A DNA stretch of 64,000 nucleotides, taken from contig NZ_SJPR01000003.1 in NCBI RefSeq assembly GCF_007859955.1, forward strand, positions 62,001-126,000, in the 5' to 3' direction. Source of the stretch: Botrimarina colliarenosi (lineage in GTDB: Bacteria; Planctomycetota; Planctomycetia; Pirellulales; Lacipirellulaceae). The notes beneath the pieces were generated by a model. It had not been told where the DNA came from, did no database searches, and saw only the letters and a list, made by a program, of their open reading frames with translations. Positions 1 through 8,529 of this stretch are shown here, in pieces (position 1 is the first letter of the stretch; every line of letters begins with the position of its first letter). Position numbers and translations under genes: made by a program.

Positions 1-378
1 TTTGCCGGTGGCGTCGAGGTCGGCGGCGAGATCACCGTGGCGTCGCTCGAAGGGGTCGCCCGGGTCGATGTGACGTCGACGAGCAAGGGTCGCGGCTTCT
101 CCGGCGCCATGCGGCGGCATAACTTTGCCGGCCAGCGTGCGACGCACGGTGTCAAGAAGTGCCACCGCCACATGGGCGGGACGGGCTGCAGCACCTACCC
201 GGGCCGTGTCTTCAAGGGCAAGAAGATGGCGGGTCAGTACGGCGCCGCCCGGACGACCGTCCGCAATCAAAAGCTCGTTGCCGTCGACACCGAGAACAAT
301 CTGCTGCTCGTCCGGGGCGCGATCCCGGGCCACAAGGGGACCTTCGTGGTCGTCCGCACCGCCAACATGTTGAAGTAG
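1..378 (+). CDS. rplC: 50S ribosomal protein L3 (C-terminal part)
   Basis: Open from the first base of the window to a TAG stop, so the N-terminal part lies upstream. The visible 125 residues carry the family core: GRGFSGAMRRHNFAG, THGVKK, and PGRVFKGKKMAGQYGA. L3 is one of the first proteins to bind 23S rRNA and lies near the peptidyl transferase centre. The usual GSIG turn reads GGTG here. It opens the visible S10 operon and is followed by an 84-nt spacer carrying a word-repeat hairpin before rplD. Confidence 0.97.
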   Translation, partial: FAGGVEVGGEITVASLEGVARVDVTSTSKGRGFSGAMRRHNFAGQRATHGVKKCHRHMGGTGCSTYPGRVFKGKKMAGQYGAARTTVRNQKLVAVDTENNLLLVRGAIPGHKGTFVVVRTANMLK

Positions 379-398
379 TCGAGGAGCGATCGACTGCC

Positions 399-452
399 AG
401 CGGTCAGCTGGCGGTTGTCGTCGCTTGTTGATCGCTGACCGCTGATAGCTGA
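399..452 (+). repeat. word-repeat hairpin in rplC-rplD spacer
   Basis: AGCGGTCAGC (399-408) is answered by its exact complement GCTGACCGCT (434-443). The right side continues as a drifting tandem of the same word (GCTGATAGCT, GACAGCT) that ends about 10 nt before the rplD ATG. This is one member of a family of such pairs in this window. It is not followed by a T run, so it is not an intrinsic terminator. It could affect rplD translation, but that is inference. Confidence 0.55.
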
Positions 453-462
453 CAGCTCTCCT

Positions 463-1128
463 ATGCCAAAACTCACCATTCACGACCGCAAAGGCGCCAA
501 GGTCGGCACTTACAGTGTCGAGGCCGAAGACTTTGCTCCGTCGATCAACAAGCAGCTGCTGCACGACGCCGTGGTGATGTACCAGGCCAACCTGCGGCAG
601 GGCACGCACCAGACCAAGACCCGTGGTCAGGTCGCCGGCTCGACCAAGAAGCTCTACCGCCAGAAGGGGACGGGCAACGCCCGCGCCGGTGGCAAGCGTT
701 CGGGCACGCGTCGCGGTGGTGGTCACATTATGGCGATCAAGCCGCGTGACTACAGCTACCGCATGCCGCGGAAGGCCCTGCAGCTCGCGACGCGGATGGC
801 CCTGGCGACAAAGGTGGCCGACGACGAGCTGGTGGTGATCGACGAGCTGTCGTTCGACTCCCCCAAGACCAGCGACATGGCGGGCCTCATCAAGGCTCTC
901 GGTTGCGACGGCAGCTCGCTGCTGATCACGACGAGCGGCCTCGACGCAAACGTTTACAAGAGCGCCCGCAACCTGCCGCGAGTGGCGGTGTCGCCGGCGT
1001 CGGACCTCAACGCCCTGTGCCTTCTGAAGGCGAAGCGGCTGTTGATCACGAAGGCCGCCCTTGACCTGCTCAAGGAACAGGCCGCCAAGCACAAGAAGCC
1101 CGCGAAGGAAGAGGCGCCCGCCAGCTGA
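463..1128 (+). CDS. rplD: 50S ribosomal protein L4
   Basis: L4 binds domain I of 23S rRNA and its extended loop lines the peptide exit tunnel. The 221-residue protein has the basic loop typical of L4 (residues about 40-95: QANLRQGTHQTKTRGQV, KLYRQKGTGNARAGGKRS) and ends in a Lys/Ala/Glu-rich tail of about 15 residues beyond the usual end. ATG start sits between rplC and rplW in the standard S10 order. In proteobacteria L4 also represses its own operon by attenuation; nothing here shows whether that holds in planctomycetes. Confidence 0.98.
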   Translation: MPKLTIHDRKGAKVGTYSVEAEDFAPSINKQLLHDAVVMYQANLRQGTHQTKTRGQVAGSTKKLYRQKGTGNARAGGKRSGTRRGGGHIMAIKPRDYSYRMPRKALQLATRMALATKVADDELVVIDELSFDSPKTSDMAGLIKALGCDGSSLLITTSGLDANVYKSARNLPRVAVSPASDLNALCLLKAKRLLITKAALDLLKEQAAKHKKPAKEEAPAS

Positions 1129-1198
1129 CGTCGCGACCAGCCCGCCGGCCCCGCCGACGGATCGTTCGATTGCTAACGGCTAACCGCTCACAGCTCCT

Positions 1199-1513
1199 AT
1201 GCCACGCCATATACCGCAGAAAACGTCGCTCACGCTCGAGCCGCACCAGGTGATCCTGAAGCCGTTGGTGACGGAGAAGGGCGTGCACCGCTCGACGCGT
1301 CACAACGCTTACGCGTTCGAAGTGAACAAGCTGGCGACCAAGATTGACGTCCGCAACGCGATCGAAAAGCTCTTCGACGTGAAGGTCGTGAAGGTCGCGA
1401 CGCAGAATCGCAAGGGCAAGACGCGTCGCACGCGTTTCCGGCTCGGCCAGACCTCCGACTGGAAGAAGGCGATTGTGACGCTGCACGACGACAACCGCAT
1501 CGATTTCTTCTGA
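1199..1513 (+). CDS. rplW: 50S ribosomal protein L23
   Basis: L23 sits at the tunnel exit and docks trigger factor and the signal recognition particle. The 104-residue protein shows the usual LEPHQVILKPLVTEKG start and the NKLATKIDVRNAIEKLFDVKV helix, then a basic loop (NRKGKTRRTRFRLGQ) and the terminal strand. Length is normal for the family. It lies 70 nt after rplD. The spacer ends in the word repeat GCTAACGGCTAACCGCTCAC just before the ATG. Confidence 0.98.
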   Translation: MPRHIPQKTSLTLEPHQVILKPLVTEKGVHRSTRHNAYAFEVNKLATKIDVRNAIEKLFDVKVVKVATQNRKGKTRRTRFRLGQTSDWKKAIVTLHDDNRIDFF

Positions 1514-1598
1514 GATACGCCTGAACCGTCGATCGTGAGCCGCGTGCTGACGACTGCCAAGAGCCAACCGCTACCAAGCTAACCGCGAACAGATTGCC

Positions 1599-2462
1599 AT
1601 GGGCATTCGAGTCTACAAGCCGACCACCGCCGGGCGCCGCAACGCCTCGGTGAGTGACTTCAAGGAGCTGACTCCCGGCGCCAAGCCGGAGAAGTCGCTG
1701 CTGCGTCCGCTCCACAAGAAGGGTGGCCGCAACAACCAGGGCGTCATCACTTGCCGTCACCGCGGCGGCGGCCACAAGCGTCGTTACCGGCTGATCGACT
1801 TCCGCCGCAACAAAGACGGGATGGTCGCCGAGGTGGATTCGATCCAATACGACCCCAACCGGTCGGCGCGGATCGCCCTGCTGAAGTACGAGGACGGCGA
1901 GAAGCGTTACATCATCGCCCCGGTCGGCCTGACGGCTGGCGACAAGGTGGTGTCGGGTGAGGACGCTCCGCCGAAGGTGGGCAACTGCCTGCCGCTGTCG
2001 AAGATCCCGCTGGCGACGGTCGTCCACAACGTCGAGATGCGGCCCGGTCGCGGCGCTGTGATGTGCCGGTCGGCCGGCACCAGTGCGACGCTGATGGCCC
2101 GCGAGGCGGGCTGGGCTCAGATCTCGCTCCCGAGTGGCGAAATCCGCCGCATCCCGGCCAATTGCCGGGCGGTGGTTGGATCGACCAGCAACCCCGATCA
2201 CAGTGCGGTTCGCCTGGGCAAGGCGGGTCGCAAGCGTTGGTTGGGTCGTCGTCCCCACGTCCGTGGCACGGCGATGAACCCGGTCGACCACCCGCACGGT
2301 GGTGGTGAGGGCCGCACGAAGGGCGGACGTCACCCCGTCAGCCCGACCGGCAAGAGCGCGAAGGGCGGCATGACGCGTCAGCGTCGCAAGCCGTCGAACT
2401 CGGCGATCGTCCGTCGTCGTAAGAGCCGTCGGTACGGCGTCCAGAAGTTGGTGAAGAAGTAA
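1599..2462 (+). CDS. rplB: 50S ribosomal protein L2
   Basis: L2 binds 23S rRNA and is needed for subunit joining and peptidyl transfer. The 287-residue product has the two expected parts: the OB/SH3-like RNA-binding region ([17 protein letters not shown], about residues 85-101) and the highly conserved C-terminal loop [18 protein letters not shown] with the functionally important His. Slightly longer than the E. coli protein (273). The preceding spacer ends with a word-repeat tract before the ATG. Confidence 0.98.
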   Translation: MGIRVYKPTTAGRRNASVSDFKELTPGAKPEKSLLRPLHKKGGRNNQGVITCRHRGGGHKRRYRLIDFRRNKDGMVAEVDSIQYDPNRSARIALLKYEDGEKRYIIAPVGLTAGDKVVSGEDAPPKVGNCLPLSKIPLATVVHNVEMRPGRGAVMCRSAGTSATLMAREAGWAQISLPSGEIRRIPANCRAVVGSTSNPDHSAVRLGKAGRKRWLGRRPHVRGTAMNPVDHPHGGGEGRTKGGRHPVSPTGKSAKGGMTRQRRKPSNSAIVRRRKSRRYGVQKLVKK

Positions 2463-2543
2463 GAACAGGGCGTTCGGTCGGGCCACTAAGCGATTACGCT
2501 GGTTGCTCACGGATCGCTGACCGCTGACCGCTGACAGCACACA

Positions 2544-2813
2544 ATGAGTCGTTCACTTAAAAAAGGCCCCTACGTCGATCCGAAGCTCTACGTCAAAGTA
2601 GAGAAGCAGAACGACGCAGGCTCGAAGACGCCGATCACCACCTGGGCGCGTGCTTGCACGATCGTCCCGGAGTTTGTCGGTCACACGTTCATGGTGCACA
2701 ACGGCAAGCAGCACCTGAAAGTGTTCGTCACCGAGGACATGGTCGGTCACAAGCTGGGCGAGTTCTCGCCGACCCGCAGCTTCCGCGGACACGGTGGCAA
2801 GGGGAAAAAGTAA
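2544..2813 (+). CDS. rpsS: 30S ribosomal protein S19
   Basis: S19 sits in the 30S head and contacts the A-site finger together with S13. The 89-residue protein begins [18 protein letters not shown] and ends [18 protein letters not shown], both family hallmarks; the length is standard. It lies 81 nt after rplB; the spacer finishes with three near copies of GCTGACC immediately upstream of the ATG. Confidence 0.98.
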   Translation: MSRSLKKGPYVDPKLYVKVEKQNDAGSKTPITTWARACTIVPEFVGHTFMVHNGKQHLKVFVTEDMVGHKLGEFSPTRSFRGHGGKGKK

Positions 2814-2816
2814 TCA

Positions 2817-2872
2817 GTAGTCAGTAACCAGGAGTCGGTAACGCACCGACCCCTGACCCCTGATCCCTGAAA
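2817..2872 (+). repeat. word-repeat hairpin in rpsS-rplV spacer
   Basis: The left arm repeats TCAGTAGTCAGTAACCAGGA with drift and reaches GTCGGT; the right arm begins ACCGAC and repeats CCCTGA about three times. The two arms pair imperfectly around a loop of about 5 nt. The right arm ends 8 nt before the rplV ATG. It has the same architecture as the inverted pairs around the mini-GxxExxY ORFs but a different word. Confidence 0.55.
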
Positions 2873-2880
2873 ACCGCATC

Positions 2881-3207
2881 ATGGCCTACAAAGCAATTCA
2901 CAAGCACGCCCGCATCAGCGCCCAGAAGGTGCGTCCGCTCGCGGACCTCGTCCGGGGCAAGCGGGTGGATGACGCCTTGGCGATCCTCAAGTTCCAGCCG
3001 CACCGGGGCGCCCGGATGCTGGAGAAAGTGATTGCCAGCGCCTTCGCCAACGCCGAGGACCGTGGCGCCCCCAACCGGGCCGGCCTGAAGGTCATCGAGG
3101 TGAAGGTCGACGGCGGCCCGATGTTCAAGCGCGTCCAGCCGGGCTCGCGGGGCATGGCCAAGATCATCCGCAAGCGTTTCAGCCACATCACGGTCGCCGT
3201 CGAGTAA
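2881..3207 (+). CDS. rplV: 50S ribosomal protein L22
   Basis: L22 has a globular part on the ribosome surface and a long beta-hairpin lining the exit tunnel, where macrolide-resistance mutations occur. The 108-residue protein has RISAQKVRPLADLVRGKRVDDAL and the hairpin region FKRVQPGSRGMAKIIRKR, followed by the conserved SHITVAVE end. Normal length and position in the S10 order. Confidence 0.98.
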   Translation: MAYKAIHKHARISAQKVRPLADLVRGKRVDDALAILKFQPHRGARMLEKVIASAFANAEDRGAPNRAGLKVIEVKVDGGPMFKRVQPGSRGMAKIIRKRFSHITVAVE

Positions 3208-3277
3208 AGCGACGACCAGCAGCGAAGACACCCAACACGAGTCGCACCGACTCGAGCCTACAGCCTCCGCCTAAGAC

Positions 3278-3973
3278 ATGGGTCAAAAGGTCAATCCGAT
3301 CGGCTTCCGTACCGGCATCATGCAGGACTGGAAGAGCCGTTGGTACGCGTCGAAGAAGGAGTACGCGGAACTCCTGATCGAAGACCACAAGATCCGCGCT
3401 TACGTCAGCAAGAAGTATAAGTCGGCCGGCATCCCTGAGATCCAGATCGAGCGCACGCGGGACGAGGTGAAGGTCGTCCTGTACGCCGCCCGCCCGGGCG
3501 TGATCATCGGTCGCAAGGGAACGCACGTCGAGCAGCTTCAGGACGAGCTGCAGGCCCTGGTTGGCCGTCGGATCAATATCAAGATTGAGGAGATCTCCCG
3601 CCCCGAGCTGCAAGCGCACTTGGTGGCGGAAGACATCGCTGAGCAACTCGCCAAGCGGGCGGCGTTCCGCCGCACGATGAAGCGGGCGCTCGAGCAGACC
3701 ATGGAGGCCGGGGCCAAGGGGATCAAGATCCAGATGGCCGGGCGGTTAGGCGGCGCCGAAATGGCGCGGCGTGAGAAGCAGATTGCCGGATCGATGCCCT
3801 TAAGCACCTTGCGGGCAAAGATCGATTACGGTTTTGTCGAAGCGATGACCCCGCAAGGCCACATCGGCATTCAGGTGTGGATCAATCAAGGCGAGTACGA
3901 GGATCAGAACAATGGCGTTGATGCCCAAGAGGGTCAAGCATCGAAAAAGCCAAAGAGGTCGTATAAAAGGTAA
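3278..3973 (+). CDS. rpsC: 30S ribosomal protein S3
   Basis: S3 forms part of the mRNA entry channel and has helicase-related residues. The 231-residue protein starts MGQKVNPIGFRTGI, has a type II KH domain with the loop PGVIIGRKGTHVEQLQ (about residues 71-86), and the C-terminal domain ending GHIGIQVWINQGEYE. Its last 20 residues (rich in Lys, Gln, Ser) are encoded in the 62 nt that also encode the N-terminus of rplP in another frame. That tail is therefore shaped by the L16 sequence. Confidence 0.98.
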   Translation: MGQKVNPIGFRTGIMQDWKSRWYASKKEYAELLIEDHKIRAYVSKKYKSAGIPEIQIERTRDEVKVVLYAARPGVIIGRKGTHVEQLQDELQALVGRRINIKIEEISRPELQAHLVAEDIAEQLAKRAAFRRTMKRALEQTMEAGAKGIKIQMAGRLGGAEMARREKQIAGSMPLSTLRAKIDYGFVEAMTPQGHIGIQVWINQGEYEDQNNGVDAQEGQASKKPKRSYKR

Positions 3974-4328
3974 CGCCACACGCGGCAATCGCGTGATTTA
4001 TGGCGAGTACGGCTTGCAGGCTGTCGAGGGTGGCTGGATCAGCGCCCAGACGATCGAAGCCGGCCGAATCGCGGCGCAGCAGTACGTGCGTGGCGAGGGA
4101 CGCCTTTACATACGGATCTTCCCAAGCAAGTCGGTGACGTCCATCCCGCTCGAAACCCGCATGGGTAAGGGCAAGGGTGAACCCGATTTCTGGGCGGCGG
4201 TCGTGAAGCCCGGGACGGTGTTGTACGAGGTGGCTGGTATCTCTGAGGCGGCGGCGAAGATCTGCTTCGCCCGTCTGGCCCACAAGATGCCGGTCCGCGT
4301 GCGGCTGGTTCGACGCGAAGCGATTTAG
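3912..4328 (+). CDS. rplP: 50S ribosomal protein L16
   Basis: L16 organises the A-site region of the 50S subunit. The 138-residue protein has the conserved PKRVKHRKSQRGRIKG start, the GRIAAQQYVRGEGRLYIRIFP strand and the GKGKGEPDFWAAVVKPGTV loop. The start at 3912 gives MALMPKR; the ATG three codons later (3921) is possible too. Either way the conserved start lies inside rpsC in the +1 frame, an overlap of 53-62 nt, unusual for this pair. Translational coupling to rpsC is likely but inferred. Confidence 0.97.
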   Translation: MALMPKRVKHRKSQRGRIKGNATRGNRVIYGEYGLQAVEGGWISAQTIEAGRIAAQQYVRGEGRLYIRIFPSKSVTSIPLETRMGKGKGEPDFWAAVVKPGTVLYEVAGISEAAAKICFARLAHKMPVRVRLVRREAI

Positions 4329-4414
4329 AGACAGACATTCGGTCTTCGGAGTTCGGCCTGCTGGGCCGACCACGGGCGACCGGTAGCAAGCACGACAGCT
4401 GAAAGCCAAGAAGC

Positions 4415-4624
4415 ATGACCAAAGCAATCGAACTGCGTGAGATGAGCGACGAGCAGCTCGGGCTCACGATCGACGAGGCGGCCGACAAGCTGTTCCGGCT
4501 CCGGGTTCAATCCCAGACCGAGAAGCTCGACAGCCCGAGCGAGATCCGGCGTAACCGCCGCTTGATCGCCCGTTGCAAGACGATCCAGACCCAGCGTGAA
4601 CAGGCCGCCGCGGCCAAGAGTTAA
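4415..4624 (+). CDS. rpmC: 50S ribosomal protein L29
   Basis: A small two-helix protein near the tunnel exit, next to L23. The 69 residues match the family: ELREMSDEQLGLTIDEAADKLFRLRVQSQTEKL then EIRRNRRLIARCKTIQTQRE. Position after rplP and before rpsQ is canonical. The spacer upstream contains a GC-rich palindrome (cggcctgctgggccg) and ends with ACAGCTGAAAGCCAAGAAGC. Confidence 0.97.
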   Translation: MTKAIELREMSDEQLGLTIDEAADKLFRLRVQSQTEKLDSPSEIRRNRRLIARCKTIQTQREQAAAAKS

Positions 4625-4689
4625 GTCGAAACGCGTAAATAGAAAGAGCTCGCCGCCCGGCGCCGAGCTAACCGCTAGAAGCTCTCACT

Positions 4690-5034
4690 ATGCCTAAGAA
4701 GCAAGCCACCGGCATTGTCACCAGCGACCGGGCCAGCAAGACCCGTCGGGTGGAGATCAATCGCCTGGTGAAGCACCCGAAGTACGGCAAGTTCATCCAC
4801 AAGCGGACCGTCTGCCACGTCCACGACGAGCAGAACGAGTCGGGCGAGGGGGACACCGTCGAGATCATCGAGTGCCCGCCGAAGTCGAAGCTGAAGCGTT
4901 GGGAATTGGTCCGCGTCGTGGCGAAGAGCCAGGCGGTCGACCTCGGAGCGTTGCGGGCGGCTCAGAAAGCTCAACTCGCCGCCGAGGCCTCGACCGGAGC
5001 GGACGGTCAGGCGGCGGACGAGGCCAAGGGCTGA
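4690..5034 (+). CDS. rpsQ: 30S ribosomal protein S17
   Basis: A primary 16S rRNA-binding protein with an OB fold. Residues 1-80 match S17 ([54 protein letters not shown]). At 114 residues it is about 30 longer than the E. coli protein. The extra C-terminal part is an Ala/Gln/Glu-rich tail ([20 protein letters not shown]) that looks helical and unstructured at its end. ATG start in the canonical spc order. Confidence 0.97.
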   Translation: MPKKQATGIVTSDRASKTRRVEINRLVKHPKYGKFIHKRTVCHVHDEQNESGEGDTVEIIECPPKSKLKRWELVRVVAKSQAVDLGALRAAQKAQLAAEASTGADGQAADEAKG

Positions 5035-5119
5035 TCAGGGAGCGTTGGCGAAGGGCAGAAGCAGGCGACGCCACCCGGCCGGAGCCCTCCACGAGTTACC
5101 AAGCGGATAAGAGAAGACG

Positions 5120-5488
5120 ATGATCCAGATGCAGTCGCGGCTGAACGTCGCAGACAACACCGGCGCCAAAGAGGTCATGTGCATCAAGGTGCTTGGCGGA
5201 AGCAAGCGCCGCACCGCAGGCCTTGGCGACGTGATTGTCTGCAGCGTTAAGAGCGTGATCCCCGGCAGCGACGTCAAGAAGAAGGCGGTCGTCCGTGGCG
5301 TGATCGTCCGGGTGCGAGCCCCGACGCGTCGCACCGACGGCAGCTACGTCCGCTTCGACACGAACGCCATCGTGTTGATCGACAAAGACAACAACCCGCG
5401 CGGCACGCGGATTTTCGGTGCGGTCGCCCGCGAGCTGCGGGACCGCAAGTTCATGAAGATCGTGAGCCTTGCAAACGAAGTGGTTTGA
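5120..5488 (+). CDS. rplN: 50S ribosomal protein L14
   Basis: L14 forms an intersubunit bridge and is the docking site of the silencing factor RsfS. The 122-residue protein is full length and highly conserved: [38 protein letters not shown], and [23 protein letters not shown] start; 85 nt after rpsQ. Confidence 0.98.
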   Translation: MIQMQSRLNVADNTGAKEVMCIKVLGGSKRRTAGLGDVIVCSVKSVIPGSDVKKKAVVRGVIVRVRAPTRRTDGSYVRFDTNAIVLIDKDNNPRGTRIFGAVARELRDRKFMKIVSLANEVV

Positions 5489-5583
5489 GAATCAATTCAT
5501 CGAACCTGTGGTCAGCGACCGCGGGCACAGATGCAGAGCCGGACTGAGAAGCGAAACCGGTCTTAGAAGAGAATCAAAAAGTC

Positions 5584-5931
5584 ATGTTGATCAAAACTGG
5601 TGACACCGTCGAAGTGATCGCCGGCGCCGACAAGGGCGCTCGCAGCAAGGTGATCAAGGTCGACCGCACCGCCGGCAAGGCGCTCGTCGAGGGCGTCAAC
5701 AAGGTGTTCAAGCACGTCAAGCGGAGCCAAAAGCACCCGCAGGGCGGCCGCTTGAGCAAGGAGATGCCGATCGACATCTCGAAGGTTCAGTACTACTGCG
5801 AAAGCTGTGGCAAGCGCGCCCGCTTGGGCCTGCGTTACACCGACGAGGGCGCCAAAGAGCGGTACTGCAAGAAGTGCAGCACCAGCGCCGGCGAGATCGC
5901 CCCCGCCAAGCCCGCTTACGCGAAGAAGTAG
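5584..5931 (+). CDS. rplX: 50S ribosomal protein L24 with a Cys4 C-terminal region
   Basis: L24 is an assembly initiator with an N-terminal KOW domain (residues about 4-35, TGDTVEVIAGADKGARSKVI). The C-terminal half carries two CxxC pairs, C72-x2-C75 and C95-x2-C98 (YYCESCGKRAR, ERYCKKC), spaced as in a zinc ribbon. E. coli L24 lacks them. Zinc binding is inferred from spacing only. 115 residues; the Ala/Lys tail after residue 100 is variable in the family. Confidence 0.97.
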   Translation: MLIKTGDTVEVIAGADKGARSKVIKVDRTAGKALVEGVNKVFKHVKRSQKHPQGGRLSKEMPIDISKVQYYCESCGKRARLGLRYTDEGAKERYCKKCSTSAGEIAPAKPAYAKK

Positions 5932-6000
5932 ACCCCGCGTCGCAAGACCGCCCGTTCAACACGCCGAGCCCTGCGGCTCAACTAGCAAAACCGAAGCAAG

Positions 6001-6558
6001 ATGATCGCCACCGCCCGTCTAAAAGACCGCTACGAGAGCGAGATCCTGCCGCAGCTCACCGAGGAGCTCGGCCGGAAGAATCGCCTGTCGTTGCCGCGTC
6101 TGGAGAAGATCGTCGTCAGCATGGGCGTCGGCAGCGCGATCAGTGACAAGAAGCACATCGACGAGGCGACGTCGGCCCTGGCCGACATCACGGGGCAGAA
6201 GGCACAGGTCTGCAAGTCCCGCAAGTCGATCGCCGGTTTCCGCCTCCGCGAGGGGATGCCGATCGGCGCCAAGGTGACGCTCCGCGGCGTGCGGATGTAC
6301 GAGTTCCTCGACCGCTTGATCTCGATCGCCCTGCCGCGTGTCCGCGACTTCCGCGGCGTGAAGAAGACGGCGTTCGACGGCAGCGGCAACTACAGCCTGG
6401 GTCTGACCGAGCAGTTGGTCTTCCCCGAGCTGAACCCGGACAAGTACACGCGGCCGCAAGGCATGAACATCGCGATTTGCACCCGCGGCGCCACGAACGA
6501 AGAGGCGCAGCTGTTGCTAGAGAAGTTTGGTTTCCCGTTCAAGCGGGAAGAAGACTGA
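6001..6558 (+). CDS. rplE: 50S ribosomal protein L5
   Basis: L5 binds 5S rRNA and contacts P-site tRNA. The 185 residues cover the whole family: RLPRLEKIVVSMGVG-type segment, the KSRKSIAGFRLREGMPIGAKVTLRG core, RDFRGVKKTAFDGSGNYSLG, and the end TNEEAQLLLEKFGFPF. ATG start lies 69 nt after rplX in the canonical order. Confidence 0.98.
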   Translation: MIATARLKDRYESEILPQLTEELGRKNRLSLPRLEKIVVSMGVGSAISDKKHIDEATSALADITGQKAQVCKSRKSIAGFRLREGMPIGAKVTLRGVRMYEFLDRLISIALPRVRDFRGVKKTAFDGSGNYSLGLTEQLVFPELNPDKYTRPQGMNIAICTRGATNEEAQLLLEKFGFPFKREED

Positions 6559-6616
6559 TCCCAGCGGCGCCAAGAACACTACACACCCATCCTAGAAGAC
6601 AACCAGCCGGCCGAAG

Positions 6617-6802
6617 ATGGCAAGCAAGTCCAAGATCGCCAAAGCGGAGAGGAAGCCCAAGTTCAGCACACGGCGTGAATGCCGTTGCAAGCTGTGTGGA
6701 CGCCCTCGCGCGGTGTACCGCAAGTTCGGCATCTGCCGGATCTGCTTCCGCAAGCTGGCCGACCGCGGCCTGATCCCGGGCGTCCGCAAGGCGAGCTGGT
6801 AA
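6617..6802 (+). CDS. rpsZ: 30S ribosomal protein S14, zinc-binding type Z
   Basis: S14 is in the 30S head. This is the short 61-residue zinc form rather than the ~100-residue zinc-free form: CKLC (C24, C27) and CRIC (C40, C43) give the Cys4 site, within [20 protein letters not shown]. The C-terminus [11 protein letters not shown] is the conserved family end. The gene sits in the normal spc position between rplE and rpsH. Confidence 0.97.
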   Translation: MASKSKIAKAERKPKFSTRRECRCKLCGRPRAVYRKFGICRICFRKLADRGLIPGVRKASW

Positions 6803-6935
6803 GCGATACGAGGGCCCGACTCGTCGGGCCCGATCAGAGACAGCGTTTCACAATCGCCGCGACGGCGAGCCTCTCCCAAATCACGAGCTCCGCGCCACAG
6901 CACCCGAGCCTCCGGCCTCAGGACTCAATCCTCCC

Positions 6936-7340
6936 ATGATGACCGACCCGATCGCCGACATGCTCACACGGATCCGCAATGCGGTCCGAGTTGAGCGTTC
7001 CGCCGTTGAGATGCCGCTCTCGAAAGTGAAGCGTGGCGTCGCGGAGGTCCTCAAGCGCGAAGGGTACATCTGGGATTGGGCGGAAGAGCAGGTCGAGGAA
7101 GGCCGCCCGATGAAGCAGCTCCGCCTGGACCTGAAGTACGGTCCCAACGGCGAGCACGTCATCCAGACGATCCGCCGCGTCAGCAAGCCCGGCCGCCGCG
7201 TTTACCAGCAGGCGAAGGGGCTCCGCCCGGTCCTTAACGGCCTCGGCATCTCGATCGTCAGCACCAGCCGTGGTGTCTTGAGCGACCGGGAAGCCCGCCA
7301 GAAGAACCTCGGTGGCGAAGTCCTGTGCGAACTGTGGTAA
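6936..7340 (+). CDS. rpsH: 30S ribosomal protein S8
   Basis: S8 binds the central domain of 16S rRNA and in E. coli represses spc operon translation. The 134 residues start MMTDPIADMLTRIRNAVRV and end with the conserved ISIVSTSRGVLSDREARQK, LGGEVLCELW. Two tandem ATG codons are present, so the true start is 6936 or 6939. The 133-nt spacer before it has no recognised element. Confidence 0.98.
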   Translation: MMTDPIADMLTRIRNAVRVERSAVEMPLSKVKRGVAEVLKREGYIWDWAEEQVEEGRPMKQLRLDLKYGPNGEHVIQTIRRVSKPGRRVYQQAKGLRPVLNGLGISIVSTSRGVLSDREARQKNLGGEVLCELW

Positions 7341-7453
7341 GGAAATAGCGTTCAGCTTTCAGCCCGCTTCTCAATAGAAACAGGGCTGTCAGCTTTTCAA
7401 TCGATAACCCCAGAGCTGACCGCCGACAGCCAACCGCTGTCAGCCCCTAAGCC

Positions 7454-7996
7454 ATGTCACGACTCGGCAAAAAGCCCATCCCGATCCCCAGCGGCGTCAA
7501 GCTGAGCGTCGCCGACCGTGTCATCACGGCCGAAGGCAAGCTCGGCAAGTTGACCTACGAGCACCGGCCCGAGGTCGCGATCGAGATCGACGAAGACGCC
7601 AAAGAGGTGACGGTCACCCGCGCCGGCAACGACCGCGAAGACCGTGCTTTCCATGGTCTGACACGGGCTTTGCTTGCTAACATGGTGGTCGGCGTCTCGG
7701 AAGGCTACGAGAAGAAGCTCGAGATCCACGGGGTCGGTTACCTCGGCGCCATCTCGGGCGACGTCCTGCAGCTCCGCGTCGGTTTCGCCAACGAGATCCA
7801 GAAGAAGATCCCGTCGGACCTCCAGGTGACGTGCCCTGACCAGACGCACGTCGTCGTGAAGGGGCTCGACAAGCAGCGCGTCGGTCAGTTCGCCGCGGAA
7901 GTGCGTGCGGTCCGCAAGCCCGAGCCGTACAAGGGCAAGGGCATTCGCTACGAGGGTGAGCAGGTCCGTCGCAAGGCGGGCAAAGCCGCTAAGTAG
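7454..7996 (+). CDS. rplF: 50S ribosomal protein L6
   Basis: L6 has two related alpha/beta domains at the base of the L7/L12 stalk near the factor-binding site. The 180-residue protein starts MSRLGKKPIPIPSGV and ends with the conserved region EPYKGKGIRYEGEQVRRKAGK. The preceding 113-nt spacer contains opposing word repeats (TTCAGCTTTCAGC on the left, GCTGACCGCCGACAGCC on the right) ending next to the ATG. Confidence 0.98.
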   Translation: MSRLGKKPIPIPSGVKLSVADRVITAEGKLGKLTYEHRPEVAIEIDEDAKEVTVTRAGNDREDRAFHGLTRALLANMVVGVSEGYEKKLEIHGVGYLGAISGDVLQLRVGFANEIQKKIPSDLQVTCPDQTHVVVKGLDKQRVGQFAAEVRAVRKPEPYKGKGIRYEGEQVRRKAGKAAK

Positions 7997-8088
7997 TCCC
8001 CATCCCGCGGATCGCCTCGCCGCTCGCGGCTTAACGGGGTGCGGCTCAACGGGCTCAAGCAAAGAACGCCGAAGCAAAGAAACAGGTC

Positions 8089-8457
8089 ATGGACAAACAA
8101 CGCTCTCTCGACAAGCAGCGCCTTCGCCGCAAGTACCGCGTCCGCAAGCGGACCCGCGGGACGGCCGAACGGCCCCGTCTGTGTATTACCCGCACGCTCC
8201 GCAACATCACGGTCCAGCTGATCGACGACGAGTCGGGCAAGACGCTCGCCTCGGCCTCGACGCAGGACAAGGGTCTGTCGGGCGCGCTGAAGTACGGCGG
8301 GAACGCCGACGCGGCCAGCGCCGTTGGCAAGGCGATCGCCGAGCGGGCGACCGCGGCGGGCTACAAGACAGTTTGCTTCGACCGGGGCCCTTACAAGTAC
8401 CATGGTCGGGTCGCCGCCCTGGCGGCCGCCGCTCGCGAAGCGGGTCTCGAGTTTTAA
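8089..8457 (+). CDS. rplR: 50S ribosomal protein L18
   Basis: L18 delivers 5S rRNA to the large subunit with L5. The 122 residues are family length and show [40 protein letters not shown], and the end [24 protein letters not shown] start; canonical position after rplF. Confidence 0.98.
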   Translation: MDKQRSLDKQRLRRKYRVRKRTRGTAERPRLCITRTLRNITVQLIDDESGKTLASASTQDKGLSGALKYGGNADAASAVGKAIAERATAAGYKTVCFDRGPYKYHGRVAALAAAAREAGLEF

Positions 8458-8529
8458 ACATCATCTAATCCAGCCGGCGGCAGGCGATCGTTCGCCTCTC
8501 GCCCCGCAGCCTCTAGCTCCCGCAACGCC

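Noticed and set aside
1230..2540. 436-codon - strand frame opposite rplW, rplB
   Set aside because: Same GC-driven shadow effect as above.
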